From: Nocardioides cynanchi
GTDB lineage: Bacteria > Actinomycetota > Actinomycetes > Propionibacteriales > Nocardioidaceae
NCBI RefSeq assembly: GCF_008761635.1
Contig: NZ_CP044344.1
Span: 3,534,001-3,598,000 of the forward strand
Length of the DNA stretch: 64,000 bases
Direction of reading: 5' to 3'
Position 1 is the stretch's first letter; every line of letters starts with the position of its first letter. A program made the translations under genes and the position numbers. Shown one piece after another: positions 28,376 to 39,547 of this stretch. The notes under the pieces are model-generated. The model was not told the origin of the DNA, searched no databases, and saw only the letters and a list, made by a program, of their open reading frames with translations.

Positions 28376-30194
28376 CGTGGACGACCTCCTCCCCGTGCTC
28401 GTCGACCTCGACGAAACGGCTGGCCTGGAGGTCGTACATCGTGCGGTAGCGGCCGCCCAGCGCCATCAGCTCCTCGTGGCTGCCCAGCTCGAGGGCCCGG
28501 CCGTGCTCGACCACGCAGATCAGCTGGGCCTGGCGCACCGTGGAGAAGCGGTGGGACACCAGGATCGTGGTGGTCTGGGACGTCGCGTCCAGCACCCGTC
28601 GGAAGATCTCGGACTCACCGCGTACGTCGAGCATCGCCGTCGGCTCGTCGAGGAGCACCACGTCGGCACCGGCGTCGACCTTGGCGATCGCCCGGGCCAG
28701 CGCGACCCGCTGCCACTGACCGCCGGACAGCTCCACCCCGCCGGGGTAGCCCTTGGCCATCGGGGCGTCGAGCTCGGCCAGACCGAGGGCACCGGCCCGA
28801 GCGAGGGCGCTCTCGACCACGGCGCGGTCGCCCCCGAGCGGCGAGACGTTGTCGGCGAGGGACAGCTCGTAGCGGACGAAGTCCTGGAAGACGGCGGCCA
28901 CCTCGCTCCGCCAGGCCGCCAGGTCGAGGTCGCGCAGGTCGGTGCCGTCGATCTCGATCGAGCCGGAGTCGGGGTCGTAGAGCCGGCACAGCAGCTTGGC
29001 GATGGTGGTCTTGCCGGCGCCGTTCTGCCCGACGATGGCCAGCGAGACCCCCGCCGGGATGGTGAGGTCGAAGCCCTCGAGCACCGGCCTGCTGCCGGTC
29101 GGGTAGGTGAAGGTGACGTCTCGGAACCGGATCTCGGGGGAGCGCCCGGACCGTGCCGGTGCCGCTCCTCCCGCGGCGAGCGCACCGGATCGGGCCATCT
29201 CCGGCTCGAGCGCGAGGATCGCCAGCACCGGCGCTGCGGCCCCGTCGAGGGCCCAGCTCAGGCCGCCGAACGCGATCGAGCTCGCGCCGAACGCCGCTCC
29301 CGCATAGGTCACGACGGCCTGGAGCCCCAGCCGCCCGTCGTACCCCCGCTGGGCGAGCAGCCAGAACAGCAGCGTGTTGGCGGCGAGCACGATCACCAGG
29401 GCGCCGGCCAACGACCGCTCGCGCAGCCGGGTGGCGTCGTACTGGAGGTCGTGCAGGCGCAGCCGGTGGGCGGTGAACCGTTCGAGCAGCCAGGGCGAGA
29501 GCCCGAACAGCCGCACCTCCTTGGCCGCGGCGGGCTCGGTCGCCAGGTCGTAGGCGTACGACGTGTGGCGGCGCGCGGTCTTGACCTCGTCGGTGTTGCG
29601 GTCCCGCCAGACGCCGCTCTCCCGCAGCAGCCAGTGGGTGGCGCCCCACGCTGCGAGGAGCAGCACCGGAGCCCACCAGGCGAAGCCGACCAGCACGATC
29701 GCGGACACGATGCCTCCGAGGAGCAGCACCAGCCCCTGGGCGATGAAGTCCATGTTGAGGAACATCGGCGGAGCGGTCCAGCCGAGGTCGAAGTCGCGCG
29801 CGGTGGTCAGGTCGTTGGTGAGGTCGCCGCGCTCGAGGTGGCCGATGCCGTCGGGACCCAGGGTCGCCGCCATCAGCCGGTCGTTGAGCACGCTGCTGAA
29901 CCGGTAGCCGGCCAGCGCCCCGACCACCTGGTGCAGGGGCGGCCCGACCTGGGAGAGGACGAACGCGACGGCGAACCCGACCAGCGGAGCGGTGAGGTCG
30001 CCGCCGGACTCGACCCGCCCGACCAGCAGGCCGGTGGCGATCGCCAGAGCCGCAGGCACCAGCGACCGGACCGCGAGCAGGGCCCACCACGCGGAGGCCA
30101 GCCCCGGCACCGACCTGGTCAGGGTGACGAAGAAGCGCGCGGCCGGACGTCGGGCGACGGCGGCCGGGCCGAACCGAGAGAGTCGAGGCGCCAC
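28365..30194 (-). CDS. ABC exporter half-transporter, canonical nucleotide-binding domain
   Basis: 609 residues: six-helix exporter domain (~25-320) plus nucleotide-binding domain with Walker A VGQNGAGKTTIAKLLCRLY, signature ELSGGQWQRVALARA, Walker B VVLLDEPTAMLDVRG and H-loop VSHRFSTVR. First gene of a two-gene operon with the degenerate partner at 26558-28375. Divergent from the SigE-family sigma factor gene with a 95-bp gap that should hold promoters for both. Confidence 0.92.
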
Positions 30195-30289
30195 GCGGTC
30201 ACCCTAGGTGAGACCGCGGACGCCGCCTCCAACCCTTTCGACCCGGGGTGCGTTCTGGAAGTGTGACGGCACTTCGGGGAGAGGCGGAC

Positions 30290-30793
30290 GTGACCGAGGC
30301 CGATGAGCGCGAGGAGTTCACGCGCTGGGCGCGGGCCCGGCAACAGCACCTCCTGCGTGCCTCCCTGCTGCTCACCGGTGACCGGCAGCGGGCCGAGGAC
30401 CTGGTGCAGGAGGCTCTGGCCAAGGTCGCGGCCCGGTGGAGTCGTCTGCAGACCACGAGCCCGGATGCCTACGCGCGCACCGTGATGTTCCACGACCACA
30501 TCTCGTGGTGGCGCGCTCGACGCCACGAGGTGCTCACCGCGTACGACGTGGACGGCGTCGCGGAGGGCGTCGTGCCCGAGCGCCGGATCCTCCTGCTGGC
30601 CGCGCTGCGCACGCTGACCCCTCGCCAGCGGGCGGTGGTCGTGCTGCGCTACTTCGAGGACCTCACCGAGCGCCAGACAGCGGAGGTGCTCGGCGTCTCG
30701 GTCGGCACCGTGAAGAGCCAGACCCACCTGTCCCTGCGCCGCCTGCGCGAGGCCGCGCCCGAGCTCGCCGAGTTCCTGCACGAGGAGTCGTGA
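30290..30793 (+). CDS. SigE-family ECF RNA polymerase sigma factor
   Basis: 167 residues from GTG 30290, chosen over upstream in-frame GTGs because GGGGAGAGG precedes it. Region 2: LLRASLLLTGDRQRAEDLVQEALAKVAARW; region 4: LRTLTPRQRAVVVLRYFEDLTERQTAEVLGVSVGTVKSQ. This is the actinobacterial SigE-like ECF subfamily. Its stop shares one base with the start of the membrane protein at 30793, which is therefore the likely regulatory partner. Confidence 0.91.
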   Translation: MTEADEREEFTRWARARQQHLLRASLLLTGDRQRAEDLVQEALAKVAARWSRLQTTSPDAYARTVMFHDHISWWRARRHEVLTAYDVDGVAEGVVPERRILLLAALRTLTPRQRAVVVLRYFEDLTERQTAEVLGVSVGTVKSQTHLSLRRLREAAPELAEFLHEES

Positions 30794-32037
30794 TGACCGA
30801 CCACCAGCTGCGTGACCTGCTGCACGAGTCCGTCGCGGACGCGGCCATGCCCGACGTCGCCGACCGGGCCTGGGAGGCAGGCGGGCGTCGGCGCCGTCGT
30901 CGTGCCGCCTCCGCGGTGGGCGGCGTGGTCTCGGTCGTCCTCGTGGTCGGTGGCCTCGCCTGGGCGGTCGACCACCGCGAAGGGAACCGCTCGGCGGCGC
31001 CGACCCAGTCGACGAAGCCGACCCGGTCGACGAAGCCGACCCAGAGCGGCGCGCCGTACACCGGAAGGAACCAGCCGGACGGGTCGTACCGCGGCACGTC
31101 GGTGTGGTGGGCGCCGAGCGTCGGGCAGGAGAGCTCGCTGCCGTACACGGCGACCCCGCTCCCGACGACGATCGATCTCGCCTCTCCCGACAGCGGGCTG
31201 GTCGGTGACCCGGTCTCGCGCGCGCTGGCGGCGTTCGCGGTGACGAGGGCCGACGGGTCGCTGTACTCGATCCGGGTCCTCGGTGCGGACGGCCTGCTCC
31301 GGGGCGTCGATCTCGGGACCGCCCCGGACGGACCCGCCCAGGTCCAGCCGATGCGCGACCCGGAGGGGAACCTGCGGATCCGCGCGGGGGAGTCGATGCT
31401 ATCGCCGTCGGGGGAGTACCTGATGTTCCCGCAGGACGGCTCGATCCGTGTCTTCCGGTTGAAGGGTCAGCAGTGGTCGACGATCGACACCGGTTCCCAC
31501 AGCACCTGGGACGCCACGTGGACGCCTGACGACGACATCGTGCTCTGGGACCCGGCGCGGCCGGACGCGCATCCTCCCGTGTACGACGTGCGCGGCAGGC
31601 CGGTGACGCGGGCGGGTGCGACCGACGACCTGAACCCGAGGTGGGACAGCGATCCCTACGGACTCCCGCGTCGCTCAGCGAGCGGCTCGCTGGCTCAGAG
31701 CTACACGTCCGGCGCCGACGTCCCCCAGCCGCCCTCGCTGGGTCTCTCACCGGGGCAGTCGGACTGGATCGGGATCGCCTCCGCTCCGGACGCGATCCTC
31801 GTGCTGCCCCAGGAGGCCGCCCGGCAGAAGCAGTGCTGCGAGGCGGCCGGGTGGCTCGACCGGGACGTCCTGCTCTACGAGTCACGCTCCAGCGAAGGGT
31901 TCCGGCTCCTGGCCTGGCAGCAGGGGACCGGCAACTTCTGGCAGGTCTCGGATGTCGTGGGCTGGCGGCCGGGGTACCAGTCTGTGGTCGCTTCCTACGC
32001 CCGTCTCCCGGTCGTGGGGACCAGGGCCGTCTCCTAG
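30793..32037 (+). CDS. Single-span membrane protein, putative sigma-factor partner with beta-propeller-like domain
   Basis: 414 residues. The first ~35 residues are cytoplasmic and helical (DHQLRDLLHESVADA...DVADRAWEAGGRRRRRR), then one TM helix (~40-58), a Thr/Lys/Pro linker with a short internal repeat, and an outer domain of ~320 residues with WD/TolB-like blades (SPSGEYLMFPQDGSIRVF). No zinc anti-sigma motif is visible. The TGATG junction with the sigma gene suggests an anti-sigma or signal-sensing role. Its stop overlaps the convergent gene's stop. Confidence 0.72.
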   Translation: MTDHQLRDLLHESVADAAMPDVADRAWEAGGRRRRRRAASAVGGVVSVVLVVGGLAWAVDHREGNRSAAPTQSTKPTRSTKPTQSGAPYTGRNQPDGSYRGTSVWWAPSVGQESSLPYTATPLPTTIDLASPDSGLVGDPVSRALAAFAVTRADGSLYSIRVLGADGLLRGVDLGTAPDGPAQVQPMRDPEGNLRIRAGESMLSPSGEYLMFPQDGSIRVFRLKGQQWSTIDTGSHSTWDATWTPDDDIVLWDPARPDAHPPVYDVRGRPVTRAGATDDLNPRWDSDPYGLPRRSASGSLAQSYTSGADVPQPPSLGLSPGQSDWIGIASAPDAILVLPQEAARQKQCCEAAGWLDRDVLLYESRSSEGFRLLAWQQGTGNFWQVSDVVGWRPGYQSVVASYARLPVVGTRAVS

Positions 32038-32480
32038 TGGGTCTTCTTCCCCTCGCGCAGCCCGGCCACGGTCTTCTCGATCCGGGTCGCGCGGGTCTCG
32101 GGCTTCTTCGCCTCCTCGACCCAGCGCACCCACTCCTTGCGGTGGGAGTAGGACAGGGCGTCGTACGCCGTACGCGCCGCGTCGTCCATCGCCGCCGCGA
32201 GGTCGTCGGGCAGCGTGACCTCGCGGGGTGAGGTGTCGAGGGCGATCTCGACCGAGACGTCGTGCCCGGCCGCCAGCCCGGCTGCCTCACGGTGCTCGGC
32301 GCTCAGGGGCACCAGGAACCGGTCACCCATCCGCACCGCGGTGGTCCGGTAGGTGTACCCGTTGACCGTGATCGTCACCGCTGGTCGCCGGCTGTCGCCC
32401 AGTGCGGCGACCACCTCGTCCGGCACCGGGATCCCGGTCGCAGTCTTCCCGCCCAGCTCGACGGTGCTCTCGAACCTCAT
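32034..32480 (-). CDS. DUF1905 + YdeI/OmpD-associated domain protein
   Basis: 148 residues. The N-terminal ~95 residues match DUF1905 (MRFESTVELGGKTATGIPVPDEVVAALG, VRMGDRFLVPLSAEHREAAGL). The C-terminal segment DALSYSHRKEWVRWVEEAKKPETRATRIEKTV matches the YdeI/OmdA family linked in some bacteria to bacteriocin or peptide resistance. ATG 32480 fits the domain start. Its stop overlaps that of the convergent membrane protein (CTAG). Role uncertain. Confidence 0.87.
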   Translation of the reverse strand: MRFESTVELGGKTATGIPVPDEVVAALGDSRRPAVTITVNGYTYRTTAVRMGDRFLVPLSAEHREAAGLAAGHDVSVEIALDTSPREVTLPDDLAAAMDDAARTAYDALSYSHRKEWVRWVEEAKKPETRATRIEKTVAGLREGKKTH

Positions 32481-32508
32481 CCCCCGATCCTGCCAGCTGC
32501 ACGGAACA

Positions 32509-32571
32509 GATAGTCCGTGACGTTCCGCAGGTGATCCGGCTCGATCGACCTGCGTTTCGTCACGGACTATC
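32509..32571. repeat. 63-bp inverted-repeat element, copy 2
   Basis: Same total length and the same 14-bp termini (GATAGTCCGTGACG at 32509-32522 and its complement at 32558-32571) as the element at 22430-22492. The inner stem CGCAGGT/ACCTGCG (32526-32532 with 32548-32554) is 7 bp, and the loop sequence differs from copy 1. It lies in the 104-bp gap between the DUF1905 gene and the second ECF42 sigma gene. Confidence 0.93.
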
Positions 32572-32584
32572 GCGGGGAGGAACT

Positions 32585-33826
32585 TCAACCCAGGGTGGCG
32601 AGCCGGGCCTCGAGGTGGGCGCGCTCGGCGTCGTTGTCGCACAGGGCCACGGCTCGGGCCAGCTCGACGCCGGCCTCGTCGACCCGGCCGACCCGGGCGA
32701 GCAGCTCGCCGCGGACGCCGGGCAGCCGGTGCCCGACCAGCTCGACCCTGTCGAGAGCCCGGAGGCCGGCGAGCGGGCCGTCCGCCTCGGCCACGGCGAC
32801 GGCGCGGTTGAGCCGGACCACGGGGGAGTCCGCGAGCGCCACCAGCTCGTCGTACCGCGCGACGATGCGAGGCCAGTCGGTCGCGTCGGGGTGGGGGGCG
32901 ATGGCGTGCTCGGCGGCGATCAGCGCCTGGAGGAGGTACGGCGTGCCCGGCCCGGTGACGTGCGGGGTGAGCACCGCCAGCGCCTCGGTGATCTCCTCGT
33001 TATGCCATCGGGCACGGTCCTGCTCGGGCAGCAGGACCAGCCGCCCGTCGTCGACCCGGGCGTCGCGGCGTGAGTGCTGCAGCAGCATCAGGGCGAGCAG
33101 GCCATCCAGGTCGGCGCGTCCGGGGAGCAGCTCGCGCAGCACCCGCCCGAGCCGGACGCCCTCGCCGGCGAGCTCGGGTCGCACCAGCGCGGCCCCCGAC
33201 GGTGGGGCGTAGCCGGCCGTGAACGCGAGGTAGGCGACGTCGGCGGCCCGGTCGACGCGGCGCTGGAGCTCGGCACCGGTCGGCACCGCGAACGTCGCCT
33301 CGGCCAGGCTCTTGCGCGAGCGCGTCAGCCGGGCGGCCATGGTCGGGGTGGAGACCAGGAACAGCCGCGCGATGTCGGCGGTGCTGATGCCGAGCACGAG
33401 GCGGAGGGTCAGCGCCGCGGCGTTCTCGCGGGACAGCGAGGGGTGGGCGCACAGCAGCACCAGCCGGAGGCGCTCGTCGCGCACCGGTTCGCCGCTGTCG
33501 GCCATCACCCGCTGCGCCTCCTCCTGCAGATCGGCCTCGACGGCGAGCCGCGGCATCGCTCGCGCGGCCACGGCCTCCGCCCGCAGCCGGTCGAGGATCC
33601 GCCGCCGGGCAGCGGTGAGCAGCCACGCCGGCGGGTTGTCGGGTACGCCGTCGCGCGGCCAGGTGCGCGCGGCCGCCTCGAACGCGTCGCCCAGGCCGTC
33701 CTCGGCCAGGTCGAGCCGGCGGTACTGCGCGACCAGCAGCGCGGTCAGCCGGCCCCAGTGGTCGCGCCAGGCGACGTCGAGCGCCCCGGTGACCGTGGGG
33801 TCACTCCCCGTCGCGGTCGTCCTCAT
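32585..33826 (-). CDS. ECF42-type RNA polymerase sigma factor (second copy)
   Basis: 413 residues with region 2 (LAEDGLGDAFEAAARTWPRDGVPDNPPAWLLTAARRR), region 4 (LTLRLVLGISTADIARLFLVSTPTMAARL) and the long TPR-like C-terminal extension ending in the ECF42-type motif RLNRAVAVAEADGPLAGLRAL. ATG 33826 overlaps the YCII gene by 26 bp; GTG 33793, preceded by GGGGAG, is an alternative. It belongs to the same group as the factor at 11779-12993 but is clearly diverged from it. Confidence 0.91.
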   Translation of the reverse strand: MRTTATGSDPTVTGALDVAWRDHWGRLTALLVAQYRRLDLAEDGLGDAFEAAARTWPRDGVPDNPPAWLLTAARRRILDRLRAEAVAARAMPRLAVEADLQEEAQRVMADSGEPVRDERLRLVLLCAHPSLSRENAAALTLRLVLGISTADIARLFLVSTPTMAARLTRSRKSLAEATFAVPTGAELQRRVDRAADVAYLAFTAGYAPPSGAALVRPELAGEGVRLGRVLRELLPGRADLDGLLALMLLQHSRRDARVDDGRLVLLPEQDRARWHNEEITEALAVLTPHVTGPGTPYLLQALIAAEHAIAPHPDATDWPRIVARYDELVALADSPVVRLNRAVAVAEADGPLAGLRALDRVELVGHRLPGVRGELLARVGRVDEAGVELARAVALCDNDAERAHLEARLATLG

Positions 33827-34172
33827 AGCCCTCGATCTCGATCACCGGCCGCACCTCGACGGCGTACGACGTGGGGAGCAGATGGCACAGGTCCAGGACG
33901 ACGTCCTGCGACTCCGCCTCGACCAGGTAGAAGCCGCCGAGCTGCTCCACGCCCTCGGCGTACGGACCCTCGGTGACCAGCGGCTGCCCGTCCACGTGGC
34001 GCAGGGTGCGTCCCTCCGGCGCCTCGGCGAGCGCCTCCCCGGCGAGCATCGTGGCGCGCTCCGCGACGGCCTGGTGGAAGGCGGTGTGGGCGTCCATCAC
34101 CACCTGCCGCTGCTCGGGGGTGGCGGCCTGCCACGTGCCTTGCTCCTCGGCCAGCAGCACCAGGTACTTCAT
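33801..34172 (-). CDS. YCII-family protein
   Basis: 123 residues, one YCII domain. It starts MKYLVLLAEEQGTW and carries the variant signature TEGPYAEGVEQLGGFYLVEAES in place of DGPFAE. It overlaps the sigma gene start, indicating translational coupling, and belongs to the ECF42-linked DGPF group. Catalytic activity is unproven for these proteins. It lies 83 bp downstream of the second YCII gene. Confidence 0.87.
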   Translation of the reverse strand: MKYLVLLAEEQGTWQAATPEQRQVVMDAHTAFHQAVAERATMLAGEALAEAPEGRTLRHVDGQPLVTEGPYAEGVEQLGGFYLVEAESQDVVLDLCHLLPTSYAVEVRPVIEIEGYEDDRDGE

Positions 34173-34255
34173 CGCGGTTCCGTCCTCTCGTGGGCGAGTG
34201 TGTCACCTCGATGACGACCCGGCCCCGGCGGAATCGACACCTCGTGGCTCAGGGG

Positions 34256-34615
34256 TCACATGCCGCCGCGCTCGACGTAGGCCCGCACCTCGATGCCGCT
34301 CTCGACCGAGCTGATCCGGCCGACGCACCGGAGCAGGTCGTCGAGGTCGTCGGTGTCGATGACGTAGAAGCCGGTCAGCTGCTCGGCGGTCTCGGCGTAG
34401 GGGCCGTCGGTGACGGTCACATCGTCCAGCGTGCCGCGGACAACGTGCGCCTGGCTGCTCGGGACCAGCTCGGCGCCCTCGACGAAGGTGTGCCCGCGCT
34501 GGGCGAGGAGCTCGGCGAACTCGGCGTGGCCGGCGAAGACGCGCTCCTTCTCAGCCTGGGGCAGCGCCTCCCACGTGGACTCGTTGCCGGGGATCAGGAC
34601 GACGTACTTGGCCAT
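34256..34615 (-). CDS. YCII-family protein
   Basis: 119 residues, one YCII domain: MAKYVVLIPGNESTW at the start and VTDGPYAETAEQLTGFYVIDTDDLDDLL in the middle. ATG 34615 begins the domain; AGAGGAACGG upstream provides a ribosome binding site. It is the first gene of the YCII-YCII-ECF42 cluster. The first ECF42 locus has instead one protein with two such domains, so here the pair remains as separate genes. Confidence 0.87.
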   Translation of the reverse strand: MAKYVVLIPGNESTWEALPQAEKERVFAGHAEFAELLAQRGHTFVEGAELVPSSQAHVVRGTLDDVTVTDGPYAETAEQLTGFYVIDTDDLDDLLRCVGRISSVESGIEVRAYVERGGM

Positions 34616-34688
34616 GGCCGTTCCTCTCGGTGGTGGTGCGAGTCTGACACCGCGATGACGCGCGAGGAACCTCCGGATCGACAGGCCG

Positions 34689-35714
34689 TCAGGCCCAGTC
34701 GAGGATGACCTTCCCGCACTCGCCCTGGCCGACGATCTCGAAGGCCTCGGCATAACGGTCGGCCGGGAGCCGGTGCGTGACGATGCCGCTGACGTCGAGA
34801 CCGCTCTGGAGCATCGCGGCCATCTTGTACCAGGTCTCGAAGATCCGGCGGCCGTAGATCCCCTGGATCTCCAGGCCCTTGAAGATCACGTCGTTGACGT
34901 CCAGGGTCATCGGGCCGGCCGGGATGCCGAGCACCGCGATCCGGCCGCCGTGGGTCATCGCGTCGAGCATCTGGTTGAAGGCGGCCTCGGCACCGCTCAT
35001 CTCCAGGCCGACGTCGAAGCCCTCGGTCATCCCCAGCGCCGCGGTGACGTCGGCGAGCTCGTCACGGCGTACGTCGACCACACGGCTCGCACCGTGCGCC
35101 TGCGCCATCGCCAGCCGGTAGGGGTTCACGTCGGTGACGACCACGTGGCGGGCGCCGATGTGGCGGACGATCGCCGCGGCGAGCACGCCGATCGGCCCGG
35201 CGCCGGTGATCAGCACGTCCTCGCCGACCACGTCGAAGCGCAGGGCGGTGTGGGTGGCGTTGCCCAGCGGGTCGAGCACGGCCGCGACGTCGTCGGAGAT
35301 GTGGTCGGGGACCACGAAGACGTTCTGGGCCGGGATCACGAGGTAGTCGGCGAAGGCGCCGGGGCGGGTCACACCGACGCCGGTGTGGTGGTGGCAGAAC
35401 TCGCGACGGCCGCCCTTGCAGTTGCGGCAGTGCCCGCAGGTGACGTGGCCCTCGCCGGCCACCCGCTGGCCGACCTCCAGGCCGCGCACGCCGGCACCGA
35501 GCGCGGTGATCTCGCCCATGAACTCGTGGCCGACCACCATCGGCACCGGGATCGTCGACCGCGCCCAGGCGTCCCAGTGCAGGATGTGCAGGTCGGTGCC
35601 GCAGATCGACGTCTTGCGCACGCGGATCAGCACCTCACCGTCGCCCGGCTCGGGCTGCGGCACGTCCTCGAGCCAGAGGCCGGGCTCGGCGGCGGCCTTG
35701 ACCAGCGCCCTCAC
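34689..35714 (-). CDS. tdh: L-threonine 3-dehydrogenase
   Basis: 341 residues of a zinc-dependent medium-chain dehydrogenase. Catalytic-zinc region [17 protein letters not shown] with GHEFMGEI, structural-zinc cysteines in [17 protein letters not shown] (~93-110), and the NAD-binding glycine motif [14 protein letters not shown] (~170). It oxidises threonine to 2-amino-3-ketobutyrate. Its stop overlaps the next... upstream gene kbl by 4 bp in the same operon (kbl is transcribed first), confirming the pathway. Confidence 0.94.
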   Translation of the reverse strand: MRALVKAAAEPGLWLEDVPQPEPGDGEVLIRVRKTSICGTDLHILHWDAWARSTIPVPMVVGHEFMGEITALGAGVRGLEVGQRVAGEGHVTCGHCRNCKGGRREFCHHHTGVGVTRPGAFADYLVIPAQNVFVVPDHISDDVAAVLDPLGNATHTALRFDVVGEDVLITGAGPIGVLAAAIVRHIGARHVVVTDVNPYRLAMAQAHGASRVVDVRRDELADVTAALGMTEGFDVGLEMSGAEAAFNQMLDAMTHGGRIAVLGIPAGPMTLDVNDVIFKGLEIQGIYGRRIFETWYKMAAMLQSGLDVSGIVTHRLPADRYAEAFEIVGQGECGKVILDWA

Positions 35715-36901
35715 GTCAGGACACCCATCTCCGTGCCGACCTTGGCGAACGCCGCGACCGCGCGGTCGATGTCGTCGTCGCTGTGGGCGGCCGACATCTG
35801 GGTCCGGATCCGGGCCTTGCCCTGGGGGACGACGGGGAAGCTGAACGCGATCACGTAGACGCCTTCGGCCAGCAGCCGCTGCGCCATCTCGCCGGCGACC
35901 TTCGCGTCGCCCAGCATCACCGGGATGATCGGGTGGCCGGCACCGGCCAGGGTGAAGCCGGCGGACTCCATGCCGGTGCGGAACCTCGTCGCGTTGCGCC
36001 GGAGCTGGCGCTGGAGGTCGTTGTCGGGCGTCAGCATCTCGAGCACGTGCAGCGTGGTCGCCGCGATCGTGGGGGCCAGCGAGTTGCTGAACAGGTAGGG
36101 CCGCGAGCGCTGGCGCAGCCAGTCGACGATCTCCCGGCGGCCGCTGGTGTAGCCGCCGCTGGCGCCACCGAGCGCCTTGCCCAGGGTGCCGGTGATGATG
36201 TCGACTCGCCCCAGCACCTCGCAGTACTCCGGGGTGCCACGGCCCCCGTCACCGACGAAGCCGACCGCGTGGGAGTCGTCGACCATGACCAGCGCGTCGT
36301 ACTTCTCGGCGAGATCGCAGATGGTGTGCAGGTCGGCGATCACGCCGTCCATCGAGAACACCCCGTCGGTCGCGATCAGCCGGTAACGCGCGTCGGAGGC
36401 GTCGCGCAGGTGCTGCTCGAGCTGCGCCATGTCGTTGTTGTCGTAGCGCAGGCGGCGGGCCTTGCACAGGCGGATGCCGTCGATGATCGAGGCGTGGTTG
36501 AGGGCGTCGGAGATCACGCAGTCCTGCTCGTCCAGGATGGTCTCGAAGAGGCCACCGTTGGCGTCGAAGCACGACGAGTAGAGGATCGTGTCGTCGGTGC
36601 CGAGGAAGGTGCTGATCGCGGCCTCGAGCTCGGTGTGCACGGTCTGGGTGCCGCAGATGAAGCGCACCGACGCCATTCCGTAGCCGTGGGCGTCCAGCGC
36701 CTCGTGCGCAGCCCGCACGAGCTCCGGGTGGTCGGCGAGGCCGAGGTAGTTGTTGGCGCAGAGGTTGAGCACCTCGCTGCCGTCGGCCAGCGTGATGTGG
36801 GCCGTCTGCGGCGAGGCGATCACCCGCTCGCTCTTGAACAGACCGTCGTCGCGAAGGCCGGCCGTGCGCTGGGCGAGGTCGGCGAGGAGGGCGCGTGGCA
36901 T
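35711..36901 (-). CDS. kbl: Glycine C-acetyltransferase (2-amino-3-ketobutyrate CoA ligase)
   Basis: 396 residues of an alpha-oxoamine synthase. PLP lysine in [17 protein letters not shown] (~242), AspH pocket in [16 protein letters not shown], and the substrate region [20 protein letters not shown] near the N-terminus. It cleaves 2-amino-3-ketobutyrate with CoA to glycine and acetyl-CoA, the second step after Tdh. It precedes tdh with a 4-bp overlap. Together they provide glycine and one-carbon units from threonine. Confidence 0.95.
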   Translation of the reverse strand: MPRALLADLAQRTAGLRDDGLFKSERVIASPQTAHITLADGSEVLNLCANNYLGLADHPELVRAAHEALDAHGYGMASVRFICGTQTVHTELEAAISTFLGTDDTILYSSCFDANGGLFETILDEQDCVISDALNHASIIDGIRLCKARRLRYDNNDMAQLEQHLRDASDARYRLIATDGVFSMDGVIADLHTICDLAEKYDALVMVDDSHAVGFVGDGGRGTPEYCEVLGRVDIITGTLGKALGGASGGYTSGRREIVDWLRQRSRPYLFSNSLAPTIAATTLHVLEMLTPDNDLQRQLRRNATRFRTGMESAGFTLAGAGHPIIPVMLGDAKVAGEMAQRLLAEGVYVIAFSFPVVPQGKARIRTQMSAAHSDDDIDRAVAAFAKVGTEMGVLT

Positions 36902-36911
36902 GGCCCCGACC

Positions 36912-37577
36912 CTAATCCGCCGGCGCCTGGTGGGGGTCGACCAGGCGGCGCACGGAGGCGGGCACGTCGATGCCCGCGGCGAGGTCGGGCGCCGGCCGCG
37001 CGGCGTCGTACGACTGGAGGAGGGGTACGACGCCGGCCCACGCCGGCCCGGCGACGTCGTCGGGGCCGTCCTCCGGCCAGCCGTCGGAAACCTTGAGCGA
37101 CCAGTCGTCGATCGGCAGGGCCAGCACGAGGGTGGCGGCCAGCTCGGCCTTGGTGGGCCGGCGCACCTCGGCCACCCGGCCGGGCAGCAGCCGCTCGGTG
37201 ACCAGGTCGAGCACCCGCTCCTTGTCGTCGTCGGCGACGGTCGTGCAGCGGCCGAACAGCACCGCCGAGCGGTAGTGGATCGAGGACTCGAAGGCGCTGC
37301 GAGCCACGAGCAGCCCGTCGTACGACGTCACCGCCAGCGCCGTGGGCGCTCCGGCGCCCAGCATCCGCATCCAGCGCGAGCCCGTGGAGCCGTGGGCGAG
37401 CACCCGGTCGCCGTCGCGGATGACCGCGGTCGGGATCACCACCGGCAGACCGTCCTCGGCGACCAGTCCGAAGTGGCCGACCAGGGCGGTGTCTAGGAGC
37501 CGGTCGAGGGCGGACCGGTCGGTGCTGGCGTGCTCGGGCAGCCGGGTCGGCCGGCGCGGGTCGCGGGGAGTGCTCAC
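36912..37577 (-). CDS. Pyridoxamine 5'-phosphate oxidase-like FMN-binding protein
   Basis: 221 residues with a split-barrel flavin fold of the pyridox_ox_2 group: [47 protein letters not shown], then [25 protein letters not shown]. Members are often misnamed; many bind FMN or F420 and act in nitro/quinone detoxification or have unknown roles. It lies 10 bp upstream of kbl and may be the first gene of the threonine operon. Divergent from groEL. Confidence 0.85.
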   Translation of the reverse strand: MSTPRDPRRPTRLPEHASTDRSALDRLLDTALVGHFGLVAEDGLPVVIPTAVIRDGDRVLAHGSTGSRWMRMLGAGAPTALAVTSYDGLLVARSAFESSIHYRSAVLFGRCTTVADDDKERVLDLVTERLLPGRVAEVRRPTKAELAATLVLALPIDDWSLKVSDGWPEDGPDDVAGPAWAGVVPLLQSYDAARPAPDLAAGIDVPASVRRLVDPHQAPAD

Positions 37578-37614
37578 GGGAGCAAACTAGCGACCCGGGG
37601 GCCGGACCGAGTCG

Positions 37615-37641
37615 TTTGCACTCGACCCGTGCGAGTGCTAA
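37615..37641 (+). promoter_or_regulatory. CIRCE operator 1 upstream of groEL
   Basis: TTTGCACTC-N9-GAGTGCTAA matches the HrcA operator consensus TTAGCACTC-N9-GAGTGCTAA with one mismatch. A -35-like TTGCAC (37616-37621) and a -10-like TAAACA (37639-37644) with a 17-bp spacer overlap it, so HrcA would block this promoter under normal conditions and release it on heat shock. Confidence 0.92.
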
Positions 37642-37649
37642 ACATGACG

Positions 37650-37676
37650 CTGGCACTCTCGGGCAGAGAGTGACAA
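37650..37676 (+). promoter_or_regulatory. CIRCE operator 2 upstream of groEL
   Basis: CTGGCACTC-N9-GAGTGACAA, a more degenerate CIRCE, starts 8 bp after the first one. The inner half-sites GCACTC and GAGTG are intact. Two operators in a row suggest cooperative HrcA repression. The following leader to ATG 37815 is about 138 nt and holds no other feature I recognise. Confidence 0.82.
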
Positions 37677-37694
37677 CACCATCGGATCCGGTGA

Positions 37695-39446
<1,752 letters not shown>

Positions 39447-39470
39447 GTCCAGCCCTCCTCGCTCCACCAC

Positions 39471-39500
39471 GCAAGGCCCCCGCTCCGGCGGGGGCCTTGC
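39471..39500 (+). terminator. Intrinsic terminator of groEL
   Basis: GCAAGGCCCCCGC (39471-39483) pairs perfectly over 13 bp with 39488-39500 around a TCCG tetraloop. It starts 24 bp after the groEL stop. The T tract after it is weak (TGTGTT), as is common in high-GC actinobacteria. Confidence 0.88.
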
Positions 39501-39547
39501 TGTGTTCGGCCCCCACGGTCCCCGGGACGTCATACGTTGTGGTCGCC

